Positions 50,782 to 59,257 of a DNA stretch of 64,000 bases are shown here, one piece after another. The translations under genes were made by a program, and so were the position numbers. The notes beneath the pieces were generated by a model, which saw only the letters and a list, made by a program, of their open reading frames with translations, had not been told where the DNA came from and did no database searches. Source of the stretch: Azovibrio restrictus DSM 23866 (GTDB taxonomy: Bacteria > Pseudomonadota > Gammaproteobacteria > Burkholderiales > Rhodocyclaceae); the NCBI RefSeq assembly GCF_000429665.1, contig NZ_AUCH01000006.1, forward strand, positions 124,001 to 188,000, written 5' to 3'. The stretch's first letter is position 1. Every line of letters begins with the position of its first letter.

Positions 50782-51809
50782 GTTGCTTGTCTTCCTCGGT
50801 TCTCTTTGTACCAGGCGCACATGGCGGCGATTCCCGTACTCAGGTCTTCCGGGGGGTGCCAGTCCAGTTGCCGGTAGGAGAGGCTGGGATCTATGCGGAA
50901 GTCGCCGCCCACCTTGTTGTAGGCCTCTCGTTTGCCAAGCAGTGTGCTGACGCTCCGGAGCAGCCCCGGAGGCAGGTGCAGCAGCCGGGGTTTTTGCCCC
51001 AGCTCCCGGGCAATGGTCGCAATCAGCTCCGGTGTGGATACCTCCTGGGCGTCGGCTACCAGCAGGATCTTTCCGGTGGCCTGGGGATGCCCGGCCGCAT
51101 GGGTCAGAAAGGTGCTGAGGTTGCCGATACCCACCAGGCTGCGCCGATTGCGAATGGCTCCCAAGGGTAGAGGCAGGCCCCGGCAGACCAGGTTCAGGAG
51201 GGTGAGCATGTTGCCCTTTACCCCGGGGCCATGTACCAGGGGGGGGCGGACGATGCAGACTTCCATGGGGCTGATCTCCATCTCCTGCAGCAGCAGGCGC
51301 TCTGCTTCCAGCTTGGAAATGGCATAGGGGTCCACGGGCTTGGTGGGGGAGTTCTCGGTAAAGGGCGCGGCGGTGGAATTGCAGCCGTACACCGCCACAG
51401 AGCTCAGGAAGAGTAGCCGGTTCACTCCCGCCTGCCGGGCGGCACAGGCCAAGGCCCGGGTAGGCTCCACATTGGCACGGCGATAGGTTTGCAGGGCATT
51501 CGGCAGATTTTTGTCCGCTTGATGGGCGCGGCCCGCCAGATGGATCACCGCTTGCACCTGGGTACAGGCGTTCAGCCATGGCGCAGGGTCGGTGCAGGAA
51601 TGCTCCATATGCGTGAGCTCCAGCCCCGGTGGCGCCTGCAGGACTTGGCGCAGGTGTTCACCCCGTTCCCGGGAGGAGACCACCGCCCGGACCCTGTGGC
51701 CGGCCTCCAGGAGATGCCGGCAGAGGTGCTGGCCGATAAAACCGCTGGCGCCGGTGACGAGGAAACGGGAGGCTGGAGTTCCAGCGTCTGGCGATAAGCT
51801 GGGCGTCAC
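50778..51809 (-). CDS. NAD(P)-dependent SDR epimerase/reductase, WbpV-like
   Basis: A 343-residue extended SDR with the nucleotide-binding loop LVTGASGFIGQHLCRHLLEAG, FLSSVAVYG, and the catalytic Tyr-x3-Lys in DPYAISKLEAERLL. The RPPLVHGPGVKGNM and RSLVGIGNLSTFLTHA segments resemble the WbpV-type reductases that reduce UDP-4-keto-6-deoxy-HexNAc to UDP-QuiNAc or UDP-FucNAc. This suits its place between wbpM and the transferase on one side and mgtE on the other. It starts with GTG overlapping the mgtE stop by four bases. A UDP-hexose 4-epimerase role is an alternative. Confidence 0.8.
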   Translation of the reverse strand: MTPSLSPDAGTPASRFLVTGASGFIGQHLCRHLLEAGHRVRAVVSSRERGEHLRQVLQAPPGLELTHMEHSCTDPAPWLNACTQVQAVIHLAGRAHQADKNLPNALQTYRRANVEPTRALACAARQAGVNRLLFLSSVAVYGCNSTAAPFTENSPTKPVDPYAISKLEAERLLLQEMEISPMEVCIVRPPLVHGPGVKGNMLTLLNLVCRGLPLPLGAIRNRRSLVGIGNLSTFLTHAAGHPQATGKILLVADAQEVSTPELIATIARELGQKPRLLHLPPGLLRSVSTLLGKREAYNKVGGDFRIDPSLSYRQLDWHPPEDLSTGIAAMCAWYKENRGRQAT

Positions 51810-53248
51810 AGCAGGAACAGGGTGGCGAGGCCCAGGAAGATGAAGAAGCCGCCGGAGTCGGTCAGGGCCGTGATCATCACCGAGCCGCCGATGGCCGGGT
51901 CTGCCCCCAGGCGCTGGCGCAGCATGGGGACGCCGACGCCGGCGAAGGCGGCGAGCAGCAGGTTCAGGGTCATGGCGGCGGTCATCACCGCCCCCAGGGA
52001 GGCGCTGTCGTACAGCCACCAGGCCAGGAAGCCCAGCAGGCCGCCCCAGAGCAGGCCGTTGATCAGGGCCACGCCGAGCTCCTTCTTGAGCAGCCGGCGG
52101 GTGGCGTCGGGCTTCACCTGGCCCATGGCGATGGCGCGCACGATCATGGTGATGGTCTGGTTGCCCGAGTTGCCGCCGATGCCGGCGACGATGGGCATCA
52201 GGGCGGCCAGGGCCACCAGCTTCTCGATGGAGCCCTCGAAGGCGCCGATGACCCGGGAGGCGATGAAGGCGGTGACCAGGTTCACCGCCAGCCAGGACCA
52301 GCGGTTCTTCACCGAGTCCCACACCGAGGCGAAGATGTCTTCCTCTTCCTTCAGACCGGCGTGGGCCAGTTGTTCGGCTTCCGATTCTTCCCGGATGAAG
52401 TCCACCACCGCCACCAGGGTGAGGCGGCCCACCACCCGGTTCAGGGTGTCCACCACGGGGGCGGACACCAGGTCGTAACGCTCGAAGGCCTGGGCGGCTT
52501 CTTCGGCCTCGTCTTCCGGGTGGAAACGGACGATGTCCTTGCGCATCACGTCCAGAACGTTCATTTCCGGGTCGTTGATGAGCAGGGCTTCCAGGGTCAG
52601 GACGCCGATCAGGTGCTCGTCCCGGTCCACCACGAAGATCTTGTCCGTATGGTCCGGCAATTCCTCGAAGCGGCGCAGGTAGCGCAGCACCACTTCCAGG
52701 CTCACGTCCTCCCGGACGGTGACCATGTCGAAGTCCATCAGGGCCCCGACCGTGTCCTCCGGGTAGGAAATGGCGGCCCGCAGCTGTTCCCGCTCTTCCG
52801 TGGGCAGGGCCTGGAACACGTCCTCCACCACTTCCTGGGGCAGGTCGGGGACCAGGTCGGCCAGGTCGTCCGTGTCCAGGGATTCGGCGGCGGCCACCAG
52901 TTCGTGGCGCTCCATGGACTCGATCAGGGTTTCCCGGACCGCGTCGGAGACTTCCAGCAGGATTTCCCCGTCCCGCTCCGCCTTGACCAGGTCCCAGACC
53001 AGCAGACGCTCTTCCAGAGGCAGGGCCTCGAGGATGTAGGCCACGTCTGCCGGGTGCATCTTGTCCAGCTTGTGCCGGAGCTCGTTCAGGTTCTGCTTGT
53101 GGACCAGCTCCTCCACCAGGTCATGGCGGGGCATGTCCTGGCGATGCACCAGGTCTTCCACCAGCTTGTGCCGGGCGAGCAGGGCCTCCACCTCATGGAG
53201 GCGGTCCTGCAGGTCATCCGTGTCGGGGAGCTGGGTATCGTCGGTCAT
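51806..53248 (-). CDS. mgtE: MgtE-family magnesium channel
   Basis: The 480-residue protein has the MgtE layout: an N-terminal helical domain (~45-145, HPADVAYILEALPLEERLLV), two CBS domains (~150-275), a plug helix, and five C-terminal membrane helices with PIVAGIGGNSGNQT and GSVMITALTDSGGFFIFLGLA. It lets Mg2+ enter when internal Mg2+ is low. Before the canonical domain there are two similar segments, RHKLVEDLVHRQDMP and RHDLVEELVHKQNLN, a short internal repeat. I start at MTDDT (53248). The stop overlaps the O-antigen SDR start (GTGA), an unusual coupling. Confidence 0.93.
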   Translation of the reverse strand: MTDDTQLPDTDDLQDRLHEVEALLARHKLVEDLVHRQDMPRHDLVEELVHKQNLNELRHKLDKMHPADVAYILEALPLEERLLVWDLVKAERDGEILLEVSDAVRETLIESMERHELVAAAESLDTDDLADLVPDLPQEVVEDVFQALPTEEREQLRAAISYPEDTVGALMDFDMVTVREDVSLEVVLRYLRRFEELPDHTDKIFVVDRDEHLIGVLTLEALLINDPEMNVLDVMRKDIVRFHPEDEAEEAAQAFERYDLVSAPVVDTLNRVVGRLTLVAVVDFIREESEAEQLAHAGLKEEEDIFASVWDSVKNRWSWLAVNLVTAFIASRVIGAFEGSIEKLVALAALMPIVAGIGGNSGNQTITMIVRAIAMGQVKPDATRRLLKKELGVALINGLLWGGLLGFLAWWLYDSASLGAVMTAAMTLNLLLAAFAGVGVPMLRQRLGADPAIGGSVMITALTDSGGFFIFLGLATLFLL

Positions 53249-53319
53249 GGTGCGGTGCCGCAAAGGTGGGCGCATTTTAGCATTGAAGCGGCGCCGCCCC
53301 GGGGCGCTTTCGCACCGCC

Positions 53320-54027
53320 TCAGGGGAGCTGGGCGGCGGGCATGCGGGCCAGGATGATGGCGGTCTTGCGGGCCAGGCCGGGGGCGTTGCGGTTGCGGTC
53401 GTAAAAGCGCGGATTGGGCACCATGGCCGCCAGTTTGGCGGCCTGGGAAGGCGTCAGCCGGGCGGCGCTGGCGCTGTAGTAGTGGTGGGCGGCGGCTTCG
53501 GCGCCGAACACCCCGTTACCCCACTCGATCACGTTCAGATACACCTCGAAGATGCGCTCCTTGTCCCACAGGGATTCGATCATCAGGGTGATCACCGCCT
53601 CCTGGCCCTTGCGCACCATGGACTTGGTGGGGCTGAGGAAGAGGTTCTTGGCGAGCTGCTGGGAAATGGTGGAGCCGCCGGCCACGAAGCGGCCCTTCTT
53701 TTGGTTCTTTTCCATGGCCTTCTGGATGCCCTCCCAGTCGAAACCCTCGTGGTCCACGAAGTTGGCATCCTCGGCGGCGATGATGGCCCGCTTCAAGTGG
53801 GGGGAAATCTGGGCGTAGGGGACCCACTGGTACTTCAGCTCCGCCTCCGGGGTCTTCTGGCGCAGCTCGTCCAGGCGCAGGCTCATGAAGTGGGTTTGCT
53901 GGGGCGGCACCCATTTCCACCACAGCACCCAGCCCAGCAGCCAGAGCTGGGTGAGCAGCAGCATGCCGAGCAGGACCAGCAGGCTCCACTTGATCCAGCC
54001 CAGGCAGCGGGCCAGCAGGCGTCCCAT
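53320..54027 (-). CDS. mtgA: monofunctional peptidoglycan glycosyltransferase
   Basis: The 235-residue protein has one N-terminal membrane helix and a GT51 domain: the catalytic glutamate in AAEDANFVDHEGFDW, GGSTISQQLAKNLFLSPTKS, and the RKGQEAVITLMIESLWDKERIFEVYLNVIEWG block. It polymerises lipid II glycan strands without a transpeptidase domain. It follows aroE with a five-base gap. Between its stop and mgtE lies the 12-bp palindrome CGCCCCGGGGCG at 53294-53305. Confidence 0.95.
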   Translation of the reverse strand: MGRLLARCLGWIKWSLLVLLGMLLLTQLWLLGWVLWWKWVPPQQTHFMSLRLDELRQKTPEAELKYQWVPYAQISPHLKRAIIAAEDANFVDHEGFDWEGIQKAMEKNQKKGRFVAGGSTISQQLAKNLFLSPTKSMVRKGQEAVITLMIESLWDKERIFEVYLNVIEWGNGVFGAEAAAHHYYSASAARLTPSQAAKLAAMVPNPRFYDRNRNAPGLARKTAIILARMPAAQLP

Positions 54028-54032
54028 GGGGT

Positions 54033-54863
54033 TCAGCCCTGCAGCTCGGCGCGCAGCCGGGCCAGCAGGGCCCCGGTTTCGGGGCGCTGGCCGCGCCAGA
54101 CCTGGAAGGCTTCGGCCGCCTGTTCCACCAGCATCCCCAGTCCGTCCGCCAGGCGGGCGGCGCCGGCTGCCCGGGCCTGGGCCAGGAAGGGGGTGTCTCC
54201 CTGGCCGTACATCATGTCGTAGGCCAGGCTGCCCGGGGCGAACAGGCCCGCCGGCAGGGGCAGGGCGGCGCCGCCCAGGCTGGCGGAGGTGGCGTTGATG
54301 AGCAGGTCGAACTGGCGCCCGGCCAGTGCTTCGAAGCTGCCGCCGCCCACGGGGAGATCGGCACCGGCGCTGAATTCTGCGGCCAGGGCCTGGGCTTTTG
54401 CGGGACTGCGGTTGGCGATCTGGAGGCTGGCGGGGCGGCGCTCCAGCAGGGGCAGGATGGCGCCCCGGGCGGCGCCGCCAGCCCCCAGCAGCAGGATGCG
54501 GCGGCCTGCCAGGGGGCAGCCCAGGTTGGCTTCCAGGTCCTGCACCAGGCCGGCCCCATCGGTGTTGTCACCGCAGATGCGGCCGTCCGCCAGGCTCAGG
54601 GTATTGACCGCCCCGGCCGCCCGGGCCCGGGGGCTGAGCGCGTCGCAGAGGCGGAAGGCTTCTTCCTTGAAGGGCACGGTGACGTTGGCACCCTGGCCTC
54701 CCTCGGCCATGAACTGGCGCACGGCGGCGGCAAAGCCGTCCAGGGGCGCGAGCCGGGCCTCGTAGTGGAGGTCCTGGCCGGTCTGGGCGGCAAAGGCGGC
54801 GTGGATGCGGGGGCTTTTGGAATGGGCAATGGGATTGCCGAACACGGCGTAGCGTGCAGTCAT
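54033..54863 (-). CDS. aroE: shikimate dehydrogenase
   Basis: The 276-residue enzyme has the shikimate-binding NPIAHSKSPRIHAAF, the catalytic lysine in GANVTVPFKEEAF, NTDGAGLVQDLE and the NADPH-binding LLGAGGAARGAILPL. It reduces 3-dehydroshikimate in the aromatic amino acid pathway. The ATG at 54863 gives the standard N-terminus (YAVFGNPIAHSKS). The 50 bases before it are a CCACTCA heptamer array without any purine-rich Shine-Dalgarno, so translation initiation must be unusual. Confidence 0.95.
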   Translation of the reverse strand: MTARYAVFGNPIAHSKSPRIHAAFAAQTGQDLHYEARLAPLDGFAAAVRQFMAEGGQGANVTVPFKEEAFRLCDALSPRARAAGAVNTLSLADGRICGDNTDGAGLVQDLEANLGCPLAGRRILLLGAGGAARGAILPLLERRPASLQIANRSPAKAQALAAEFSAGADLPVGGGSFEALAGRQFDLLINATSASLGGAALPLPAGLFAPGSLAYDMMYGQGDTPFLAQARAAGAARLADGLGMLVEQAAEAFQVWRGQRPETGALLARLRAELQG

Positions 54864-54870
54864 GGGGTGA

Positions 54871-54912
54871 GTGGTGAGTGGTGAGTGGTGAGTGGTGAGT
54901 GGTGAGTGGTGA
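54871..54912. repeat. heptanucleotide tandem array (6 perfect copies) directly upstream of aroE
   Basis: GTGGTGA is repeated six times without error; a diverged seventh unit (GGGGTGA) precedes the array and GTGGGGG follows it. It occupies the aroE leader, ending 7 bases before the ATG on the minus strand. Slippage would change the spacing between promoter and start. Seven-base units are out of the three-base frame, so length change would also shift any reading frame running through it. Confidence 0.85.
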
Positions 54913-54954
54913 GTGGGGGGCTCCTCGACTCATCACCCTCTACGCTCGACTGCT

Positions 54955-55821
54955 TTACTTGGTCTCGATGCTGTCGCTGCGGGTGAAGGTCCAGGCCCGG
55001 GTGATCACCAGCTGGTCCGTGTCCCGGCTGATGGCCGGGGGGAAGGGGGCGTAGGGGCCGGCCATCTGGACGATGCGGCGGGCCGCGTCATCCAGGATCT
55101 GGTGCCCCGAGGAGCGGTCGATGCTGATGGTCAGCACCTCCCCGTCCCGGCCCAGGGTCACGGTCAGGGTCAGGCTACCGTAGAGCTTGCCCCGGGCGGC
55201 CTCGGGATAGTTGAGGGTGCCCACCCGCTCCACCTTCTGGCGCCAGTCCTCGATGTACTGGGCAAAGCGGTATTCCTGGGTGCGGGCACCCACGAACTTC
55301 TTGCGCGGCCGCTTGTTGTATTCCTCGGTGTTCTTGGCGATCTCGCCTTCCAGGCGGGCCATGGCCCGGGCGGCCTCGGCCAGGTCCAGGCCGTTGACCG
55401 GCGTGGGCGGCTGGGGCACCGGCTCCATGGCCTTGTCCTGGGGCTTGGTCCGGGCCTGGCTGGCCTGGGCCAGCAGTTCCCGCTGCCGGGTTTCCAGTTC
55501 CTGGACCCGGCGCTGCATGTGCTCCAGCTGGTCCCCGGTCTGGGACTGCTGGGTGGGCGGCAGGGGGGTGGCGGTGCGCCGCTCCTGGTCCGTGTTGCCG
55601 CCCCCGTCCAGATTGGCCTGGGCCAGGGCCTGGGCTTCCCGGGGCTTGCTGGCGCTGCGGCTGTTGACCAGGATCACGTCCAGGGCCTTGTCCTGGAGCT
55701 TCTTCGAGGCTTCGGGGAAGGTGAAGTGCAGGGACAGGGCCATCCCGTGCAGCAGGAAGGAGGCGGTCAGGGCCAGGCTGAAGGTGGAAAACTGGGGGAG
55801 GAAGGCGGTCCGCTTCGACAT
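54955..55821 (-). CDS. tonB: TonB-family energy transducer
   Basis: The 288-residue protein has one N-terminal membrane helix (~13-30), a Gln/Glu-rich coiled coil (~95-120), and a C-terminal TonB domain (~200-288) with TLNYPEAARGKLYGSLTLTVTLGRDGEVL and ISRDTDQLVITRAW. The proline-rich spacer of classical TonB is short here, and no exbB or exbD is adjacent. It spans the periplasm to energise outer membrane receptors, or serves a TonB-like role in envelope integrity. It begins three bases after the RNB-RNase stop and is probably cotranscribed. Confidence 0.82.
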   Translation of the reverse strand: MSKRTAFLPQFSTFSLALTASFLLHGMALSLHFTFPEASKKLQDKALDVILVNSRSASKPREAQALAQANLDGGGNTDQERRTATPLPPTQQSQTGDQLEHMQRRVQELETRQRELLAQASQARTKPQDKAMEPVPQPPTPVNGLDLAEAARAMARLEGEIAKNTEEYNKRPRKKFVGARTQEYRFAQYIEDWRQKVERVGTLNYPEAARGKLYGSLTLTVTLGRDGEVLTISIDRSSGHQILDDAARRIVQMAGPYAPFPPAISRDTDQLVITRAWTFTRSDSIETK

Positions 55822-55824
55822 GGG

Positions 55825-57744
55825 TCAGTCCTGGGCTTCTCCGGCAAGGTCGTCGGCCTCGTCGGGGGCGGGTTCATCGGCCAGCTCGGGCAGCACCTCC
55901 AGCAGGTGGCAGCGCACTTCCAGGCCGAGGAAGTCGAGGCCATCCACCCCCAACACCACGCGCCGGCCCGGGGCCAGTTCGGGGAGGCCGGGAATGCGGC
56001 TGAGCAGGGGCAGGTGGTCGAACTTGACCAGCTCCTCCCGGCGCACGGTGGCGCCGATCTGCTGCACCTGTTCCTGCTGCAGCCAGCGCAGGCACCAGTA
56101 GCGTTCCAGGTTGCGCTGGAATTCTCCGTAGGCGGCGTAGGTGAGCTCGAAATCGCGCATGGCGGCGAACAGTTCCGCCGAGCGCTGGGCGAAGGGGGGC
56201 GTCTGGCCCGTCAGGCAGGCGGCCAGCTGCCACTGGTTGACCAGGTCGCAGTAGCGCCGCAAGGGGGAAGTCATCCAGGCGTACTGGGGCACCCCCAGGC
56301 CCTCGTGGGGCTGGGGCTGGGTGGTCATGCGCGCCTTGCCGCCGGTCTGGGCCCGGTACAGGCAGGCGATGTTGTGCTCGGCCAGCAGGCCGCCCCAGGT
56401 GGAGTTGGCGACGATCATCAGTTCCGCCACCAGCTTGTCCAGGGGGCTGCCCCGCTTTCTTTCGCTGATTTCCACCCGGCAGTTTTCTGGATCGGCCAGG
56501 TCCCCGTGGATGGCGAAGTTGTAGTCGTTGATGCCCTGGGTGGCCGAAGGCTTGCCGCGCCGGCCTTCGCAGGCGTTGGCGAAGCGCCAGAGCAGGTGCA
56601 GCTCGTCCTTGAAGGGCTCGTCGGGCAGGGGGCCGTCCACGGTCTCGGCGTTGAACCAGGGCTCCACCTGGTGGTGGCGCAGGTTGGCGGCGATGTGCAC
56701 CAACTCGGCCCGGGATTCCTGGTCCTGGATTTCCAGGTTGTCGTCCACCGTCAGGTACAGGGACAGGGCCGGGCAGTCCCGCCCCCCTTCCAGGGTGTAA
56801 GCGCCCACCACGGCGTCCGGCAGCATGGTGATCTTGTGGCCGGGCATGTACACGGTGGACAGCCGCGCCCGGGCGATGGCGTCCAGGGGGCCGCCCTGGG
56901 CGATGGCCAGGCCGGGGGCGGCGATGTGGATGCCGATGCGCCAGCCCATGCCGGGCAGGCGGGTGACCGAGAGGGCGTCGTCCACCTCGGTGGTGTGGGC
57001 GTCATCAATGGAGAAGGCGCGCACCTCGGCCCGGGGCAGGTCGGTGGGCCAGGGCGGGGTGTCCACGGCGGGGAAGCCGGTGCCCTTGGGAAACTGGTCC
57101 AGGAGGAAGCGGCGGAAATGCACCTCGTAGGGGGATTTCAACGCCCCCACCTGGAGCAGCAGCTCGGGAGTGCTGCAGCCCAGGGCTTCGCAGGCGGCCT
57201 CGAAGGCCTTGATCTCGGGCCGGTTCCGGTCCGGCTTGCCGAGCAGGCTGTCGGCGTAGGGTGCCAGTTCCGGGGGCAGGCGGCCTTCCTTCAGCGCCTG
57301 GACCCAGGCTTCGATGGCGAGGGCCTGCTGACGCTTTTTTTCAAGAGCGGCCAGAGCTGCCTGGAGAATGTCGGCAGGGGCTTTGCGGAACCGCCCTTTG
57401 CCCTTGCGATGGAAGTAGACGGGAGCTGCGTGCAGGGCGAGCAGCAGCGATACCGCTTCCGGCGCCGTGGGCTCGTGGCCGAAGTAGTCTCGGGCCAGAT
57501 CAAGAAATAGAAATTCGGCGTCACCCGCCACCTCCCAGAGGAATTCCGCTTCCATGTCGGCGCTCAGGGCTTCGGCCTGCTCCAGGATCTGGCTGGGGGC
57601 AGGGGCGGCAAAGCGCAGCAGCACCTGGGCTGCCTTGATCTTGCTGCGTTTTCCCGAGGGCATTTCCACCTGCAGGGACGTGTCGTTGTCCGTCAGGATG
57701 GTGCCGGCCTTGAAGCCGCCGTCTTCTTCAAATAGTACGTGCAT
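55825..57744 (-). CDS. RNB-domain exoribonuclease (RNase II/R family)
   Basis: The 639-residue protein has an N-terminal region without obvious cold-shock fold similarity to RNase R and an RNB domain with the catalytic aspartates in FSIDDAHTTEVDDALSVTRL. AAPGLAIAQGGPLDAIARARLSTVYMPGHKITMLP follows in the usual order. It degrades RNA 3' to 5'. It is shorter than RNase R and lacks a clear S1 KH-type basic tail, so it is the betaproteobacterial RNase II-like group. I start at MHVLFEEDGG (57744). Confidence 0.88.
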   Translation of the reverse strand: MHVLFEEDGGFKAGTILTDNDTSLQVEMPSGKRSKIKAAQVLLRFAAPAPSQILEQAEALSADMEAEFLWEVAGDAEFLFLDLARDYFGHEPTAPEAVSLLLALHAAPVYFHRKGKGRFRKAPADILQAALAALEKKRQQALAIEAWVQALKEGRLPPELAPYADSLLGKPDRNRPEIKAFEAACEALGCSTPELLLQVGALKSPYEVHFRRFLLDQFPKGTGFPAVDTPPWPTDLPRAEVRAFSIDDAHTTEVDDALSVTRLPGMGWRIGIHIAAPGLAIAQGGPLDAIARARLSTVYMPGHKITMLPDAVVGAYTLEGGRDCPALSLYLTVDDNLEIQDQESRAELVHIAANLRHHQVEPWFNAETVDGPLPDEPFKDELHLLWRFANACEGRRGKPSATQGINDYNFAIHGDLADPENCRVEISERKRGSPLDKLVAELMIVANSTWGGLLAEHNIACLYRAQTGGKARMTTQPQPHEGLGVPQYAWMTSPLRRYCDLVNQWQLAACLTGQTPPFAQRSAELFAAMRDFELTYAAYGEFQRNLERYWCLRWLQQEQVQQIGATVRREELVKFDHLPLLSRIPGLPELAPGRRVVLGVDGLDFLGLEVRCHLLEVLPELADEPAPDEADDLAGEAQD

Positions 57745-57751
57745 CGGGGAA

Positions 57752-58324
57752 TTATAAACCGGCAAATTCAAGGATTTGGGGAATGAAACGGGGAAACTGG
57801 GTGAAGCTGTGGTCGCCGCCGGGAAGAATCACCTGCTTGCAGCCGGCATAACGCTCCCGGGCGTCCCGGAAGTCGAGCACTGGGTCGCCCTCTTCCAGCA
57901 GCAGCAGGTAGCGGGCCGGGTCCGGGTGGGGCACGTCCAGGGCCCGCAGCTGGGCGCCATGGGCTGCGGTGAACACGAAGCTGCTGTCGTCGTGCAGGCT
58001 GGTCTGGGGGCCCAGGAACAGGTTCAGGTCGATGCGGCTCAGCACCGCCGGGTTGATCAACACGGCGCGCAGGTCGAAACGCTCCGCCAGCCAGGTAGCG
58101 TAGTAGCCTCCCAGGGAAGAGCCCGCCAGGGTGACAGGGGCCCGGCAGTCCCGCAGCAGGGTTTCCAGCATGGCGATGGCCGCTGCCGGCTCCCAGGGCA
58201 GGGCCGGGGCCAGCAGCTGCGCCCCCTGGCCCCGGGCTTCCATGGCCGCCTGCAGCTCCCGCACCTTCCAGGAGCGGGGCGAGGAGCGGAAGCCGTGCAG
58301 ATAGAGGATCAGCCCGCCTGCCAT
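57752..58324 (-). CDS. YqiA/YcfP-type alpha/beta-fold esterase
   Basis: A 190-residue compact hydrolase: ILYLHGFRSSPRSWKVREL, the nucleophile elbow GSSLGGYYATWLAER, the acid in LLLEEGDPVLDFRDA, and the catalytic histidine in LPGGDHSFTQFPRFIPQIL. This is the YqiA family of short acyl esterases of the cytoplasm. Its start lies 15 bases inside the uppP 3' end, so translation is coupled to uppP. The natural substrate is unknown. Confidence 0.87.
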   Translation of the reverse strand: MAGGLILYLHGFRSSPRSWKVRELQAAMEARGQGAQLLAPALPWEPAAAIAMLETLLRDCRAPVTLAGSSLGGYYATWLAERFDLRAVLINPAVLSRIDLNLFLGPQTSLHDDSSFVFTAAHGAQLRALDVPHPDPARYLLLLEEGDPVLDFRDARERYAGCKQVILPGGDHSFTQFPRFIPQILEFAGL

Positions 58325-59133
58325 TGCACCGCTCCCGTCCAGGCTGTGAGCAGCACCACGCAGCCGAACACGATGCGGTACCAGGCGAAGCCGATGAAGG
58401 TATGGTTGGAGATGAAGCGCAGCAGGGCCTTGACCGTGAGCATGGCGGCCACGAAGGAGGCCACGAAGCCGACGCTGAAGACCGGCAGGTCCTCCAGGCG
58501 CAGCAGCTGCCAGTTCTTGGCCACGTCGTAGACGGTGGCGGCGAACATGGTGGGAATGGCCAGGAAGAAGGAAAACTCGGTGGCCGCCTTGCGGGACAGG
58601 CCGAACATCAGCCCCCCCATGATGGTGGCGCCGGAGCGGGAAACCCCGGGGAACATGGCGATGGACTGGGCGAAGCCCACCTTCAGGGCATCTTTCCAGC
58701 CCATGTCATCCACGGCCTGGACCCGGGGATGGTAGGCCCGCTTCTCGATGTAGAGGATCAGGAGGCCGCCGCCGATCAGGGCCAGGGCCACGGTGACGGG
58801 GTTGAACAGATAGGTCTTGATGGTGCTGTGGAACAGCACCCCGAGCACGGCGGCGGGCAGGAAGCCCACCAGCAGCAGGCTGGCGAAGCGTTGCTGCACC
58901 GGGTCCGAGGCCAGCCCGCCCAGGGCCTGGCCGATGCGCTCCCGGAAATGCCAGCACACGGCCAGGATGGCGCCCAGCTGGATGACGATCTTGAACACCT
59001 TGCTCTGCTCGTCCGTGTAGTCCAGCAGGCTGCCGACGATGATCAGGTGGCCGGTGGAGGAAATCGGCAGGAATTCGGTCAGCCCCTCGACGATGCCGAG
59101 GATCAGGGCTTTCAGGAGCAGGATGGGGTCCAT
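58309..59133 (-). CDS. uppP: undecaprenyl-diphosphatase
   Basis: The 274-residue membrane protein (BacA/UppP) has LGIVEGLTEFLPISSTGHLIIVG with the catalytic E-x3-E region and PGVSRSGATIMGGLMFGLSR with the active-site Ser/Arg. It regenerates undecaprenyl phosphate, the lipid carrier used by mtgA, O-antigen and core synthesis. I start at MDPILLLK (59133), the family N-terminus. An extended -10 element (TGCTAGAAT, minus strand) lies at 59157-59165. Confidence 0.95.
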   Translation of the reverse strand: MDPILLLKALILGIVEGLTEFLPISSTGHLIIVGSLLDYTDEQSKVFKIVIQLGAILAVCWHFRERIGQALGGLASDPVQQRFASLLLVGFLPAAVLGVLFHSTIKTYLFNPVTVALALIGGGLLILYIEKRAYHPRVQAVDDMGWKDALKVGFAQSIAMFPGVSRSGATIMGGLMFGLSRKAATEFSFFLAIPTMFAATVYDVAKNWQLLRLEDLPVFSVGFVASFVAAMLTVKALLRFISNHTFIGFAWYRIVFGCVVLLTAWTGAVQWQAG

Positions 59134-59156
59134 GGGTGCAGCCGGGCAAAGGGCGG

Positions 59157-59165
59157 ATTCTAGCA
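59157..59165 (-). promoter_or_regulatory. extended -10 element of uppP
   Basis: Read on the minus strand, TGCTAGAAT matches the TGn-TATAAT extended -10 pattern with one difference and ends 23 bases before the uppP ATG. No good -35 is seen, which extended -10 promoters tolerate. Confidence 0.45.
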
Positions 59166-59257
59166 CCGGGGTTGCCGGCGCTTTTTAGCGGTTTGGTATC
59201 AGCGGCCCCGGCCGGGGAAGGCGGTGCAGCAATCCTCCCGGCCGGGCCGGCCTGGGG

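Noticed and set aside
54871..54912. CRISPR-like array
   Set aside because: Units are 7 bp and contiguous without spacers, so it is a simple tandem repeat.
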